Assembly: GCF_013393185.1 (NCBI RefSeq)
Contig: NZ_QJQX01000036.1
Location: 161,665-225,664 of the forward strand
Reading direction: 5' to 3'
Origin: Sphingobium lactosutens
Lineage (GTDB): Bacteria; Pseudomonadota; Alphaproteobacteria; Sphingomonadales; Sphingomonadaceae
DNA length: 64,000 nt
In this document: in pieces, positions 17,181 to 26,216 of the stretch
Layout: the number at the start of each line of letters is the position of its first letter
Numbering within the stretch: the stretch's first letter is position 1
The notes under the pieces: generated by a model
Databases searched by the model: none
Seen by the model: the letters and a program-made list of their open reading frames with translations, nothing else
Told to the model about the DNA's origin: nothing
Position numbers and translations under genes: made by a program

Positions 17181-17261
17181 GTCATCCCAACAAAAGCTGG
17201 GATCTCTCTTTTCTTTTGAGGCGAACAGAAGAAAGGAAACGCCAGCTTTCGCTGGCATGAC
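17181..17261. repeat. Intergenic inverted-repeat element
   Basis: GTCATCCCAACAAAAGCTGG (17181-17200) is the imperfect inverted copy of CCAGCTTTCGCTGGCATGAC (17242-17261). The sequence type, containing CCAGCTTTCGCTGG, is a short repeat that I recognise from sphingomonad intergenic regions. It separates the methyltransferase from the MFS gene and may form a transcript hairpin. Confidence 0.6.
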
Positions 17262-17280
17262 GAACGGGGGCAAAAACGAG

Positions 17281-18555
17281 ATGACAGCAGCAAACGGCAT
17301 GGGCGAAATGTGGCGGCACAAGCGCGTGCTTGCGGCCAGCCTCATTGGCACGGCGGTGGAGTTTTACGACTTCTACATCTACGCCACCGCCGCGAGCCTG
17401 ATCTTCCCTTCGCTCTTCTTCCCCGCTTCCTCGCCCACGGCGCAGCTGATGGCCTCCTATGGCAGCCTCGCCCTCGCCTTCTTCGCCCGGCCCGTCGGCG
17501 CTGCCGTGTTCGGCCATTATGGCGACCGCATCGGGCGCAAGGCGACGCTGGTCGCCTCGCTGATGCTGATGGGCGGCTGCACGTTGCTGATCGGCTTCCT
17601 GCCGACTTATGCGATGATCGGCTATTGGGCGCCGCTGATGCTGTGCCTGCTGCGCTTCGGCCAGGGCTTTGGCCTCGGCGGCGAATGGGGCGGCGCGGCG
17701 CTGCTGGCGGTGGAAAACGCTCCACCCGGATGGCGCGCGCGCTTCGGCATGTTCCCGCAGCTTGGCGCGCCGGTCGGCTTCATCGCCGCCAACGGCCTGT
17801 TCCTGATCCTCGGCGCTTTCCTGACCGACGCGGATTTCTTCGCCTGGGGCTGGCGCCTGCCCTTCCTCGGCAGTGCGGTCCTTGTGATCCTCGGCCTCTG
17901 GGTCCGCCTCAAGCTCACCGAAACGCCGGAGTTCGCCGCCGCGCAAAAGGAAACCCCGCCGCCCGCCGTGCCGCTGGCGACTTTGCTGTCTTCGCACCTC
18001 GGCGCGGCGATCGCGGGCACCTTCGCCTGCGCCGCCTGTTTCGCCGTCTATTATATCGCGACCGCCTTTGCGCTCGGCTATGGCACCACCGCGCTCAGGA
18101 TCGACCGCGAAATCTTCCTCGCGATCCAGCTCGGCGCGATCCTGTTCATGGCGCTCAGCATCATACTGGCCGGCTGGTGGTCGGATCGCACCAGCCCCAC
18201 CACGGCGCTCGCCTGGGGCTGCGTCGGCACCGTGGCGATGGGCATCGTCTTCGGCCCGCTGATCGGTACCGGCGCGCTGCTGCCGATCTTCATCGCGCTC
18301 AGCCTCGCGCTGTTCGTCATGGGCTTCATCTACGGGCCATTGGGCGCCTATCTGCCGGCCCTCTTCCCGATCCAGCTGCGCTACACCGGCGCGTCCTTCG
18401 CCTTCAACCTGGGCGGCATAGTGGGCGGCGCGCTGGCCCCGATCGTCGCCACCTGGCTGATCGGCGCGCAGGGCGTCGGTCTGGTCGGCCTCTACATGTC
18501 GGCTGCCGCGCTCATCAGCCTTGGCGGCCTCTGGTTCACCAGCCGCAACCCCTAA
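17281..18555 (+). CDS. MFS transporter, metabolite:H+ symporter type
   Basis: 424 residues from ATG 17281. About 12 membrane segments. The start GTAVEFYDFYIYATAASLIF and the loop motif GDRIGRKATL are typical of the metabolite-H+ symporter branch (ProP, KgtP, ShiA relatives), so the substrate is probably an organic acid or osmolyte. An in-frame ATG at 17257 lies inside the upstream repeat and is less likely. A long hairpin follows the stop. Confidence 0.9.
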   Translation: MTAANGMGEMWRHKRVLAASLIGTAVEFYDFYIYATAASLIFPSLFFPASSPTAQLMASYGSLALAFFARPVGAAVFGHYGDRIGRKATLVASLMLMGGCTLLIGFLPTYAMIGYWAPLMLCLLRFGQGFGLGGEWGGAALLAVENAPPGWRARFGMFPQLGAPVGFIAANGLFLILGAFLTDADFFAWGWRLPFLGSAVLVILGLWVRLKLTETPEFAAAQKETPPPAVPLATLLSSHLGAAIAGTFACAACFAVYYIATAFALGYGTTALRIDREIFLAIQLGAILFMALSIILAGWWSDRTSPTTALAWGCVGTVAMGIVFGPLIGTGALLPIFIALSLALFVMGFIYGPLGAYLPALFPIQLRYTGASFAFNLGGIVGGALAPIVATWLIGAQGVGLVGLYMSAAALISLGGLWFTSRNP

Positions 18556-18600
18556 GGCATTCTGAAGCCGGCTGAAAGAGCCGGTGGCTCGCAGAATGCC
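18556..18600. terminator. Long hairpin between the convergent MFS and acetyltransferase genes
   Basis: GGCATTCTG (18556-18564) pairs with CAGAATGCC (18592-18600), with a further GCCGGCT/AGCCGG stem inside. There is no T-run, but its position between convergent genes fits a bidirectional transcript end. Confidence 0.5.
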
Positions 18601-18615
18601 GACAACAAGAGCGCT

Positions 18616-19128
18616 TCAGATCGCCTTGCGCATCAGCAGCATCGGCACGCCGCTATCCTCGAACGGGCGCACGCCCTCGAACCCGAAGCTGTGGTAGAGC
18701 GGCACCCCCGCCATCGTGCCCGACAGTTCGAGCGCGGCGAAGCCCTCCGCCTTCGCCGCCGCCTCACATAGCGACAGGATCATCGTCCCCACGCCCTTCC
18801 GCACATGGTCGGGATGGGTATACATCGCCCGCACCCGCGCCGGCTCGCTCGCCGGGTCGAGCAGCCGGTCGTTGCGCCCGGCGCTGTGATTGCCGCCATA
18901 GGCGGTCGCGCGCCGGCTCCAGCCGCCGCACCCCGCAATGTCGCCGCCATCCTCGATCACGAAATAGGTGCCGTCCGCGATCAGCCGGCTGTCCAGCCCC
19001 ATGAAGGCATGGCTGGTCTGCACCTGCTCGGGCGTCAGGAAAGTGGATTGCAGCCGGTCGATGGCCAGAGTCATGACAGCGGACAGCGCCGCTTCATCGG
19101 CGGGCGTGGCAAGGCGGTGGGTCAGCAT
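18616..19128 (-). CDS. GNAT-family N-acetyltransferase
   Basis: 170 residues. The acetyl-CoA-binding motif is seen as VRAMYTHPDHVRKGVGTMIL, with the preceding substrate strand YFVIEDGGDIAGCGGWSRR and the terminal ALELSGTMAGVPLYHSFGFE. Substrate unknown. It lies between the terminator hairpin and the second receptor gene; the 69-base gap to the receptor stop does not decide co-transcription. Confidence 0.88.
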   Translation of the reverse strand: MLTHRLATPADEAALSAVMTLAIDRLQSTFLTPEQVQTSHAFMGLDSRLIADGTYFVIEDGGDIAGCGGWSRRATAYGGNHSAGRNDRLLDPASEPARVRAMYTHPDHVRKGVGTMILSLCEAAAKAEGFAALELSGTMAGVPLYHSFGFEGVRPFEDSGVPMLLMRKAI

Positions 19129-19197
19129 GGCCCGCTCATGAATGGAAGCAGCCGGCCCCGCAAGGGACCGGCTGCGCGAAGATGGGAGGGGGAGGGA

Positions 19198-21870
19198 TCA
19201 GAATTTGAAGCCGACCTTCCCATACCAGAAACCGCCGTTGAAGCCGAAGGGCGACACGTCGGGATAGATATCGCCGGTGAAGCGGCCACCGGTCGAGGCA
19301 TAGACCGGACCCAGCGTCCCCTTCGTATTGGAGAATTTGTCAGGATAGTTGCTGAAGATATTCTGGGCGCCCGCGCTCAACGTGAAATTCTCGTTGATCT
19401 CGTAGCTGACCTCCAGGTCGAACACGAACTCGCTGCCGAAGGTCTGCGACACCGGGCCGTCATCCGTCACGGTATATTTGCCGTACCAGTTCATGCGTCC
19501 CAAAATGGACAGCGGCCCTGCGGTCCAGTTTTCGGTCAGGATGACGCGGGTCTTGGGCAGCGTCTTTTCCAGCTGGGCGACGCGCACATCCGATACCACC
19601 GTGGGATCGCGATCCGTGACCTTGGTCTTGTTCCAGTTGAAGGCCAGGGTCGAATTGAGCGAGCCGAGGTCGCCCACCATGAAGCGATAGCTGCCGACCA
19701 CGTCGATGCCCTGCGTCCGCGTGTCGAACGCGTTGGTCAGGAACTGCACCTCGTTGACCGTGGCATAGTTGGCCAGGCCGAGCGACTGGAGCGTCGGCCG
19801 GTCCGCATCCGCGATCACGAAGGTGCCAGACGTACCGATGCGGTCCTTCACCTTGATATTATAATAGTCGATCGTCAGCGTCGCGCCCGGCGCAGGCGTG
19901 AAGACCGTGCCGACCGAGAAGCTGACGGATTCCTCGGGCGTCAGCGACTTGGCGCCCAGATAGGCGGCGACCGGACTCGTGACCGGCAGGGTCATCGATT
20001 CGATCGCGTTCGGGTTGCCGGGGTTGAAGGTCGTGGCGATGCTGCTCGAATTGACCTGTCCCGGCGTCGGCGCGCGGAAACCGGTCGCCACCGTGCCGCG
20101 CAGGGCTAGGATGTCGGGCACGACGGCATAGCGGGCGGAGAATTTGCCCGTGGTCGAGTTGCCGAAGTCGGACAGATGTTCGTAGCGGCCGGCGATGCCG
20201 AAGGACAATTGGTCGGTCACGTCGCCTTCGATGTCGATATAGAGGCCCTTGGAATTGCGGCTGCTCTCACCCGCGATCGCCGGGCCATAGCCGGGAAAGC
20301 CGTTGGCGCCGACCGGCAGGGTCACGGACAATTGCGTGCCGTCGGCATTCAGCACCGGCGTTCCGTCCTGATGGAAGACGAGGTTGCCGGTATAGGGACC
20401 GACCGCATAGGAGGCCGCGTCGCCCAGGCCCAGCTCATAGGATTCGCGGAAATATTGCCCGCCAAAGGCGATGGTGATCGGGCTGGCGAAGCCGACTTCC
20501 CAGGGATAGCTGAAGTCCGCGTTGAACAGGGTTTCGCGCTGTTGCAGCTTGCCCAGATAAAATTCGGTCGGCGACGTGATGCCCAGCGAGGGGTTCATCG
20601 TGCCGTTCATCGAATATTTCAGCGTCGACTGGCCATAGCTGCCCGACAGGTCGTAGTTCAGGCCGAAGCCCGTCGTGCCCTTATAGCCGACCGTGCCCGA
20701 AATATCGTCGATCTTGCCGAAGAAGATCGGGGTGAAGCCGCCCGAATAGACGCAGCTCCAGTTCTGCACCAGCGGATCGGAGCAGGTCGCGACCTGCGTA
20801 TAATCGCGCGTGGTCGGATCATAGCCGTTTGGCGCATAGACATTGCCGCCAGCCGCACCAGTCTGAATGCCCGGCAGCGTGTTGTCGAAATCGGTGAAAT
20901 AATCGTTGAAGATGCCGTTATGGCCGAAGCTGTTGCCTTCGATATCGACACCGGCGGTGTCAACCGATTGGCGATAGTTGAAGCTTTCCTCCTGGAAGCT
21001 GTGGCCATAATTGCCGAAGAAATAGACGCTGCTGTCATCGCTGAGGTCGAAATGGCCGTTGGCGAAGATGCGGTAGGATTCCATCTTCGGATTGCCGTAG
21101 CGCTGCGCCAGCGCGGGCACGCCGATGTCGGGCTGCTCCTGCGCCAGCAGATGGGCGCCGGCGCGGGTGACGCCACGGCTGGTCTTGCCGGCGTTCACAT
21201 ATTCGCCGCTGATGTTGATGACGCCGCTGTCGCCCAGCTTGAAGCCAGCGTTCAGCGCCACCTGAACATCCTTGCCATCACCGCGATAATATTGGCCGTA
21301 GCGGGCATAGCCGGAATAGCCGACATCGTCGCGCAGCGTCATGTTGATGACGCCCGCGATCGCATCCGATCCATATTGCGCCGATGCGCCGTCGCGCAGC
21401 ACTTCGACCGCCTTCACCGCGATCGCGGGGATCTGCGCAAGGTCGGCGGAATGGGCGCCCGCCGACTGGGCGTTGGCGCCGATCTGCACCAGCGCGCTGC
21501 GGTGCATGCGCTTGCCGTTCACCAGCACCAGCGTCTGGTCGGGCGCCAGGCCGCGCAGGTTGGGGGGACGGACGAAGGAGGAACCGTCGCCGATCGCATA
21601 GCGCGCGACCGAGAAGGAGGGGACGAGATTCTGGATGACCTGGTTCATGTCGGCCGTGCCCTGCTTCTGCAGTTCCTGGCCGGAATAGACGTCGATCGGC
21701 GTCGGCGATTCCGCAACCGTGCGGTCGGTGCGACGGGTGCCGGTGACGATGATGGTTTGACCCGATGCCGCCGCCGGTTCTTGCGGTGCAGCATCCTGCG
21801 CCAATGCGGGCATCGAATAGAAGAGCGCGACGGCAATGGCGCCGCGCGAAATCAGACCCTCATATTTCAT
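19198..21870 (-). CDS. TonB-dependent outer-membrane receptor
   Basis: 890 residues from ATG 21870 (MKYEGLISRGAIAVALF). Signal peptide cleaved after MPALAQ, TonB-box-like IIVTGTRR, plug (with LRGLAPDQTLVLVNGKRMHR and DAIAGVINMTL) and a barrel ending in a C-terminal Phe (WYGKVGFKF). The plug resembles that of the receptor at 10804-13335, so the two belong to the same broad group. Ligand unknown. The upstream region carries a GAAATC/GATTTC dyad (21966-21984) that could be an operator. Confidence 0.93.
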   Translation of the reverse strand: MKYEGLISRGAIAVALFYSMPALAQDAAPQEPAAASGQTIIVTGTRRTDRTVAESPTPIDVYSGQELQKQGTADMNQVIQNLVPSFSVARYAIGDGSSFVRPPNLRGLAPDQTLVLVNGKRMHRSALVQIGANAQSAGAHSADLAQIPAIAVKAVEVLRDGASAQYGSDAIAGVINMTLRDDVGYSGYARYGQYYRGDGKDVQVALNAGFKLGDSGVINISGEYVNAGKTSRGVTRAGAHLLAQEQPDIGVPALAQRYGNPKMESYRIFANGHFDLSDDSSVYFFGNYGHSFQEESFNYRQSVDTAGVDIEGNSFGHNGIFNDYFTDFDNTLPGIQTGAAGGNVYAPNGYDPTTRDYTQVATCSDPLVQNWSCVYSGGFTPIFFGKIDDISGTVGYKGTTGFGLNYDLSGSYGQSTLKYSMNGTMNPSLGITSPTEFYLGKLQQRETLFNADFSYPWEVGFASPITIAFGGQYFRESYELGLGDAASYAVGPYTGNLVFHQDGTPVLNADGTQLSVTLPVGANGFPGYGPAIAGESSRNSKGLYIDIEGDVTDQLSFGIAGRYEHLSDFGNSTTGKFSARYAVVPDILALRGTVATGFRAPTPGQVNSSSIATTFNPGNPNAIESMTLPVTSPVAAYLGAKSLTPEESVSFSVGTVFTPAPGATLTIDYYNIKVKDRIGTSGTFVIADADRPTLQSLGLANYATVNEVQFLTNAFDTRTQGIDVVGSYRFMVGDLGSLNSTLAFNWNKTKVTDRDPTVVSDVRVAQLEKTLPKTRVILTENWTAGPLSILGRMNWYGKYTVTDDGPVSQTFGSEFVFDLEVSYEINENFTLSAGAQNIFSNYPDKFSNTKGTLGPVYASTGGRFTGDIYPDVSPFGFNGGFWYGKVGFKF

Positions 21871-22132
21871 CCAAAAAGCCCCCAATTATGTCTTGTACAG
21901 AGGCCTTTTCGACATCCCCTTCCGACCCGTTTACCCTGACTTGCCAAGGCCGCATGAATAGGTGGCCGAAATCGGGGATTTCGGCGCGGGACTATTCAGC
22001 AACATCTGGAAACGGAAGGCTGGCACAAATCCACCAAGGGAGAAATGGCCCTTTTTTGCAGTGCCGCATAATCTGTTGCGCCTGCGAAGGTCGGACGTAT
22101 GTCCGAATTTGTCAAATCATTGCAACATATAG
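21871..22132. other. Non-coding region upstream of the receptor gene
   Basis: No convincing gene in this stretch. Two dyads stand out: CCGAAATC-GGG-GATTTCGG at 21966-21984, about 96 bases upstream of the receptor start, and TCGGAC-GTAT-GTCCGA at 22091-22106. Both are candidate regulator sites for the receptor promoter. Confidence 0.4.
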
Positions 22133-22172
22133 AAAAAGGCGGCACCCCATGGGGGCACCGCCTGTTTCTTTT
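22133..22172 (-). terminator. Rho-independent terminator after rplS
   Basis: The stem GGCGG..CCCC/GGGG..CCGCC (22138-22162) is flanked by an A-run on the left and T-rich sequence on the right. It can end minus-strand transcripts from rplS and perhaps transcripts in the other direction. Confidence 0.8.
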
Positions 22173-22201
22173 TTACAACTGTCAAGAAGCGATTTGGACT
22201 A

Positions 22202-22570
22202 TCAGCCCTCGCTGCGCACGTCGCGGCGCTCGGCGATGCGAGCGCGCTTGCCGGTGCGGCCGCGCAGATAGTAAAGCTTCGCACGACGCACGACGCCGCG
22301 ACGGACGACGGTGATCGAATCGATGTTGGGCGAATAGAGCGGGAACACGCGCTCCACGCCCTCGCCGAACGAGATCTTGCGCACGGTGAAGTTGGAACCC
22401 ATGCCCTTGTTCGAACGGGCGATGCACACGCCTTCATAGTTCTGAACGCGGCTGCGCTCGCCTTCGATGACCTTCACGCCGACGCGCAGGGTGTCGCCGG
22501 GGCGGAAGTCGGGAATATCCTTGGCGAGGGCGGCAATGTTTTCCGCCTCGATCTGCTGGATGATGTTCAT
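22202..22570 (-). CDS. rplS: 50S ribosomal protein L19
   Basis: 122 residues, the usual length. The family core is clear: [40 protein letters not shown] and [20 protein letters not shown]. It is last in the ffh-rpsP-rimM-trmD-rplS series and starts 6 bases after the trmD stop. A terminator follows at 22133-22172. Confidence 0.98.
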   Translation of the reverse strand: MNIIQQIEAENIAALAKDIPDFRPGDTLRVGVKVIEGERSRVQNYEGVCIARSNKGMGSNFTVRKISFGEGVERVFPLYSPNIDSITVVRRGVVRRAKLYYLRGRTGKRARIAERRDVRSEG

Positions 22571-22576
22571 ATAACG

Positions 22577-23314
22577 TCAGTCCTTGGTCTTTTGCTGCGC
22601 ACCAGAGGGCGACTGGTCCCGAACGCCGATATGGCGTTCCCAAAGGTCCGGCCGCCTTAGCCGTGTATCGACCTCCGCCTGTTGTTTCCGCCAGGCGGCG
22701 ATCTTCGCATGATCCCCCGATCGCAACACTTCGGGGATCGCGCGCCCCTCCCATTCCACCGGGCGGGTATAGTGCGGATATTCGAGCAACCCCGTTTCAA
22801 AGGATTCCTCGACTCCGCTGGAAGCCGCGCCCATTACACCGGGAAGCAGCCGAACACAAGCATCGAGCAGCAGCAAAGCCGCCATTTCCCCGCCCGACAG
22901 GATGATGTCTCCCATGCTGACCTGCTCGATCGGGCGGGCGTCGAAAATCCGCTCGTCAAACCCCTCGAACCGGCCGCACAGGATCGTTGCGCCCGGCCCC
23001 GCCGCCAGTTCGCGCACGCGCGCCTGCGTAATGGGCTTGCCGCGCGGCGTCATCGCAAGCACCGGCAGGTCGGATCGCCTTTCCAGCGCATGGTCGACCG
23101 CATGGCCCAGGATGTCGGCGCGCAGCACCATGCCCGCCCCACCGCCTGCCGGCGTATCGTCCACGGTGCGATGCCGGTCGGCGGCGAAATCGCGGATATG
23201 GATGGGATGGCAGGCCCATTTACCCTCGGCCAGCGCCCTGCCCGCGAGCGACACGCCCAGCGGCCCAGGAAACATCTCGGGATAGAGGGTCAGGATTTGC
23301 GCGGTGAAGCTCAT
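22577..23314 (-). CDS. trmD: tRNA (guanine37-N1)-methyltransferase
   Basis: 245 residues. It methylates G37 next to the anticodon and so prevents frameshifting. Recognised from [36 protein letters not shown], the knot motif [16 protein letters not shown] and [17 protein letters not shown]. Its start overlaps the stop of the small membrane protein gene upstream (ATGA), not rimM as is usual, because five genes are inserted between rimM and trmD here. Confidence 0.98.
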   Translation of the reverse strand: MSFTAQILTLYPEMFPGPLGVSLAGRALAEGKWACHPIHIRDFAADRHRTVDDTPAGGGAGMVLRADILGHAVDHALERRSDLPVLAMTPRGKPITQARVRELAAGPGATILCGRFEGFDERIFDARPIEQVSMGDIILSGGEMAALLLLDACVRLLPGVMGAASSGVEESFETGLLEYPHYTRPVEWEGRAIPEVLRSGDHAKIAAWRKQQAEVDTRLRRPDLWERHIGVRDQSPSGAQQKTKD

Positions 23315-23634
23315 TTACGATAGCCTTGGACGATCAGATACACGATGGCGAAGGCCACAAGATAGAGGATGAGCGCCGTCAGGCCGAGCATCATCGAACC
23401 CGCCATCGCCATGCCGCATGCGTCGACGCCGCAATCCTGCTTCGACGCCATGGCCGCCCGCAGGAACACGAAAGCCGCCAGCAGACAGGCCAGCAGTGGA
23501 AGCGGCAGCGCGGACAGCAGCGCGATGCGCCGGCTGCTCCAGCGCGGCCGCAGGGCGACGATCCAGTGCGAACACAGGACCGACAGGGCGGTGATCGCCA
23601 GACCGGAAATGAAGACCAGCCCGATGTCGCTCAT
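23311..23634 (-). CDS. Small membrane protein of unknown function (107 residues)
   Basis: From ATG 23634. Three predicted membrane helices: about 5-28, 38-60 and 75-103, with a short Cys-containing loop ([11 protein letters not shown]) between helices 2 and 3. No recognised family. Both ends are coupled: its ATG overlaps the stop of the 23631-23906 gene, and its stop overlaps the trmD start. It is part of the gene block lying between rimM and trmD. Confidence 0.7.
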   Translation of the reverse strand: MSDIGLVFISGLAITALSVLCSHWIVALRPRWSSRRIALLSALPLPLLACLLAAFVFLRAAMASKQDCGVDACGMAMAGSMMLGLTALILYLVAFAIVYLIVQGYRK

Positions 23635-23906
23635 GTCCGACGCCTTTTCCGCATCCAGGCCGCCGACATGCCGCCCGCCAGGCAGATGGCGCCGCAAATG
23701 GTGAGGACGACGCCGATATTCAGCAGCAGGTCGGCAAAGGGCCGTTCGGGATGCAGGAGCGATGGCAGGATGAACAGCATCGGCAGCGGGCAGATCAAGC
23801 CGACGGCGGCCGCGACCTTCACCCAGCGCGGCCATCCGATCCCGAACAGTCGCCATCCCGCGACGAGCATCATCAGCAGATAGATAGCGGTGACGATCTG
23901 GGCCAT
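23631..23906 (-). CDS. Small membrane protein of unknown function (91 residues)
   Basis: Three hydrophobic segments (about 4-23, 28-49 and 62-84) and a basic tail ending RKRRRT. No family recognised. Its stop overlaps the start of the next small membrane protein (ATGA), so the two are probably made together. A gap of about 110 bases separates it from the serine hydrolase upstream. Confidence 0.65.
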   Translation of the reverse strand: MAQIVTAIYLLMMLVAGWRLFGIGWPRWVKVAAAVGLICPLPMLFILPSLLHPERPFADLLLNIGVVLTICGAICLAGGMSAAWMRKRRRT

Positions 23907-24018
23907 CGCCGCCGCTTAGAGCGAATCCCGGTCGGAGGGAACATCTGACGGCCGGAAAATCGCGGAAACAGAGGGGCACGCCGAAGCAAGCCCGCACCGG
24001 CATCCCGTTCCCCGCCGA

Positions 24019-25521
24019 TCAGGGCAGCTTGATCGCCAGCTTCAGCTCCTGAATCTGCGCCGTTACGGTCGGCGCCAGCAGGATCGTCCCGGCTACCCTG
24101 CCCCGCTCGCAACGCCAGGTGAAGCTGCCCGACAGGTTGCCCGTGGCGGTGACGGGCGCATCGGTGCTGCACGCGCCGACCTCGCGCTTCAGCGTGGCGA
24201 GTTTCTTCGCCCAGTTGTCCATGTCGCTGTCCATCAGGAAGTTCATCGCCAGCCGGTCCTGCGCCACGCCGACACTCCCCGCGGCATAGATTCGCCCTGC
24301 CGCCCCATAGCCATCCGCCAGCAGCGCCGACACCGGCACGTCGCCCGCGATCAGCGCCCCCGCCTGCTTCAGCGCCAGCGCCGCATCCCAGGCCGGCCCT
24401 GCGCCGCCATTATAGGTGCGGTTGGTGAAGACGAAGATGCCGACGCCATAATCGGGCATCAGCATCACATGGCTGCCATAGCCCGGATAGCCGCCGCCAT
24501 GCGCCAAGGTCAGCCCCAGATCGCAATCCTGCGCGATCCGCATGGCAAAACCATAGGCCGCCGCCTGTCGGCAGGCGGTCGGCCCGCTCTTCCCATTGCG
24601 CTGGGCGATGGTGACGAAATTGCTCCCCTCCGCCAGCATCCGCACGGCCGATCGCGATACCGGCCCGGTTTCGGCCTCATCGCGCGCCGGCCAGGCCGAC
24701 AGCAGGAAGGCGACCCAACGCGCGTAGTCGGCGGCGCTCGTCTGCAGCCCGCCCATCGCGCCGAAGGCGCCATCCGCCATGGTCGGCTCATTCTTCCACC
24801 GGCCATCCTCCCAGCGATAGCCGAGCGCACGGCGCTCCAGCGGCCATTCGCTCACCTCATAGCCGCTCGATGTCATGCCGAGCGGCGCCAGCAGGCTCCT
24901 TTCGACATAAGCCCGATAGGACATGCCGCTCACATGGGCGATAATCCGCCCCAGCAGCGCATAGCCGAAATTGCTATATTCATAGCGGCTGCCCGGCGCG
25001 GTGCTGAACGGCACGCCCTGCGCCAATATCCTGCTGAACTCGTCCTGCGGCATCGGCGTCTGCCGGTCGCCCCAGGGATTGTCGTCGACGAAACCCGCGC
25101 TGTGGGTCAGCAGGTCGCGAATGCGGATATGCGGACTGTCCTTGGTCGGATAGGTCCAGCCGCGCATTTCGGGGACATATTTTTCCGCCAGATCGTCGAG
25201 CGACAGCTTGCCATCCTCGCGCAGCTTCAGGATCGACAGGGCGGTGAAAGCCTTGGTCATCGACGCGATGCGGAACAGGCTGTCGGGCGTCACCGGCCGC
25301 TTCTGGACCAGATCCTGCACGCCCAGCCCCTTCACATGGACCAGCCGCCCGTTGGCGACGATGCCATAGACCAGTCCCTGCGTATGGCTATCGACCTGAA
25401 AGTCGGCGAACAGACGGTCGATTTCGGGCATGGCGGCAGCGATCTTCTTCTCATCGGCCGCCCTGGCCGTCGCGGGGAGGAAGGCCAGAAGCAGCAGCAA
25501 GGGGAAGAAGCGTCGCGTCAC
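24019..25521 (-). CDS. Serine hydrolase, beta-lactamase / class C PBP superfamily
   Basis: 500 residues with a signal peptide (cleaved near ARAAD). Catalytic motifs: SxxK in RIASMTKAF, YxN in YEYSNFGYALLG, and the HGG of LAHGGGYPGYGSHV. The C-terminal roughly 110 residues form a separate beta-rich domain. Members act as D-amino peptidases, carboxypeptidases or esterases in the periplasm; the substrate is unknown. Its ATG overlaps the stop of the vapC gene (ATGA), an unusual pairing of a hydrolase with a toxin-antitoxin operon. Confidence 0.88.
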   Translation of the reverse strand: MTRRFFPLLLLLAFLPATARAADEKKIAAAMPEIDRLFADFQVDSHTQGLVYGIVANGRLVHVKGLGVQDLVQKRPVTPDSLFRIASMTKAFTALSILKLREDGKLSLDDLAEKYVPEMRGWTYPTKDSPHIRIRDLLTHSAGFVDDNPWGDRQTPMPQDEFSRILAQGVPFSTAPGSRYEYSNFGYALLGRIIAHVSGMSYRAYVERSLLAPLGMTSSGYEVSEWPLERRALGYRWEDGRWKNEPTMADGAFGAMGGLQTSAADYARWVAFLLSAWPARDEAETGPVSRSAVRMLAEGSNFVTIAQRNGKSGPTACRQAAAYGFAMRIAQDCDLGLTLAHGGGYPGYGSHVMLMPDYGVGIFVFTNRTYNGGAGPAWDAALALKQAGALIAGDVPVSALLADGYGAAGRIYAAGSVGVAQDRLAMNFLMDSDMDNWAKKLATLKREVGACSTDAPVTATGNLSGSFTWRCERGRVAGTILLAPTVTAQIQELKLAIKLP

Positions 25522-25916
25522 CGGGTCCAGTCCTCCACCTTCAGGCCAGGGATATCGCCAAAGTCCTTCGGATTGCGCGTCACCAGCACCATGCCGAGCG
25601 CCAGCGCATGGGTGCCGATCAGACGATCGAAGCCGTTTCGGCGGACGCCCGCCTGCCGCATGACGCCGGCGTAGACGCGCGCAGCCGTGTCGTCGAAAGG
25701 CGCGATGCGCAGCAGGGACAGGAAACTGTCAATCCGTCGCCCGTCTCCAACCGGATCGGCCGACGAGCGGTTGCCCACCCGTAATTCGGCGGCAGTGATC
25801 GCCGAAACGGTCAACGCGCCGAATGACCCGGCCATGCGTTCGGCCAGAACCGCGCTGCGTCCCAGCAGGAAGTCGATGCAGACATTGGTATCGAGCAGAT
25901 AGGCAGGCGCGGTCAT
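25518..25916 (-). CDS. vapC: VapC-type PIN-domain ribonuclease toxin
   Basis: 132 residues. PIN acidic residues: D9 (YLLDTNVCIDFL), E44 (ITAAELRVG), D97 (FDRLIGTHALA) and the N115/D118 pair (TRNPKDFGDI). Family toxins cut tRNA or rRNA in a metal-dependent way and are held inactive by VapB. The start overlaps the vapB stop (ATGA), the standard arrangement. Complete, with no missing active-site residue. Confidence 0.92.
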   Translation of the reverse strand: MTAPAYLLDTNVCIDFLLGRSAVLAERMAGSFGALTVSAITAAELRVGNRSSADPVGDGRRIDSFLSLLRIAPFDDTAARVYAGVMRQAGVRRNGFDRLIGTHALALGMVLVTRNPKDFGDIPGLKVEDWTR

Positions 25917-26185
25917 GCGGCTTCCGTCGCACCGCCATTGTCGCTCCAGTCGCGCTCTCCCTGGCTGATGTCGCCCCGCCCCTCGCCCATGAAGCCGGCA
26001 GACATGCTGCCATAAAGCCCCATCAGTATATCGCGCGAACGGTCCTGCTTCCAGAAGGAGAAACTGCCATCGTCATGCGGGACGACCATCACCTCTTCCC
26101 CATCGGAGAGGCCCAATGTGCGCGGCAACCGCAATGCCAGGCTATTGCCCGACTTGAAGACCTTGGCCCGATATTCCTCGCCCAT
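25913..26185 (-). CDS. vapB: VapB-type antitoxin, AbrB/MazE fold
   Basis: 90 residues. The N-terminal swapped-hairpin DNA-binding fold is clear (YRAKVFKSGNSLALRLPRTL then GLSDGEEVMVV). The acidic, disordered C-terminal part would bind and block VapC. A strong ribosome-binding site (GGAGGGAG) overlaps the 16-base palindrome upstream (26192-26207), so repressor binding there would block both transcription and translation. Confidence 0.9.
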   Translation of the reverse strand: MGEEYRAKVFKSGNSLALRLPRTLGLSDGEEVMVVPHDDGSFSFWKQDRSRDILMGLYGSMSAGFMGEGRGDISQGERDWSDNGGATEAA

Positions 26186-26191
26186 GGCTCC

Positions 26192-26216
26192 CTCCGTATA
26201 TACGGAGTGTATATAC
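26192..26216. promoter_or_regulatory. vapBC operator: perfect palindrome plus second half-core
   Basis: CTCCGTATATACGGAG (26192-26207) is a perfect palindrome. Its core GTATATAC recurs at 26209-26216, 13 bases further on, immediately adjoining the rimM stop codon. Position directly ahead of vapB and the repeated core suggest binding of VapB or VapBC for autoregulation. Confidence 0.65.

Noticed and set aside
20176..21939. 587-codon plus-strand frame opposite the second TonB receptor
   Set aside because: Low-complexity Arg/Ala/Gly/Asp composition and no start signal; shadow of the receptor gene.
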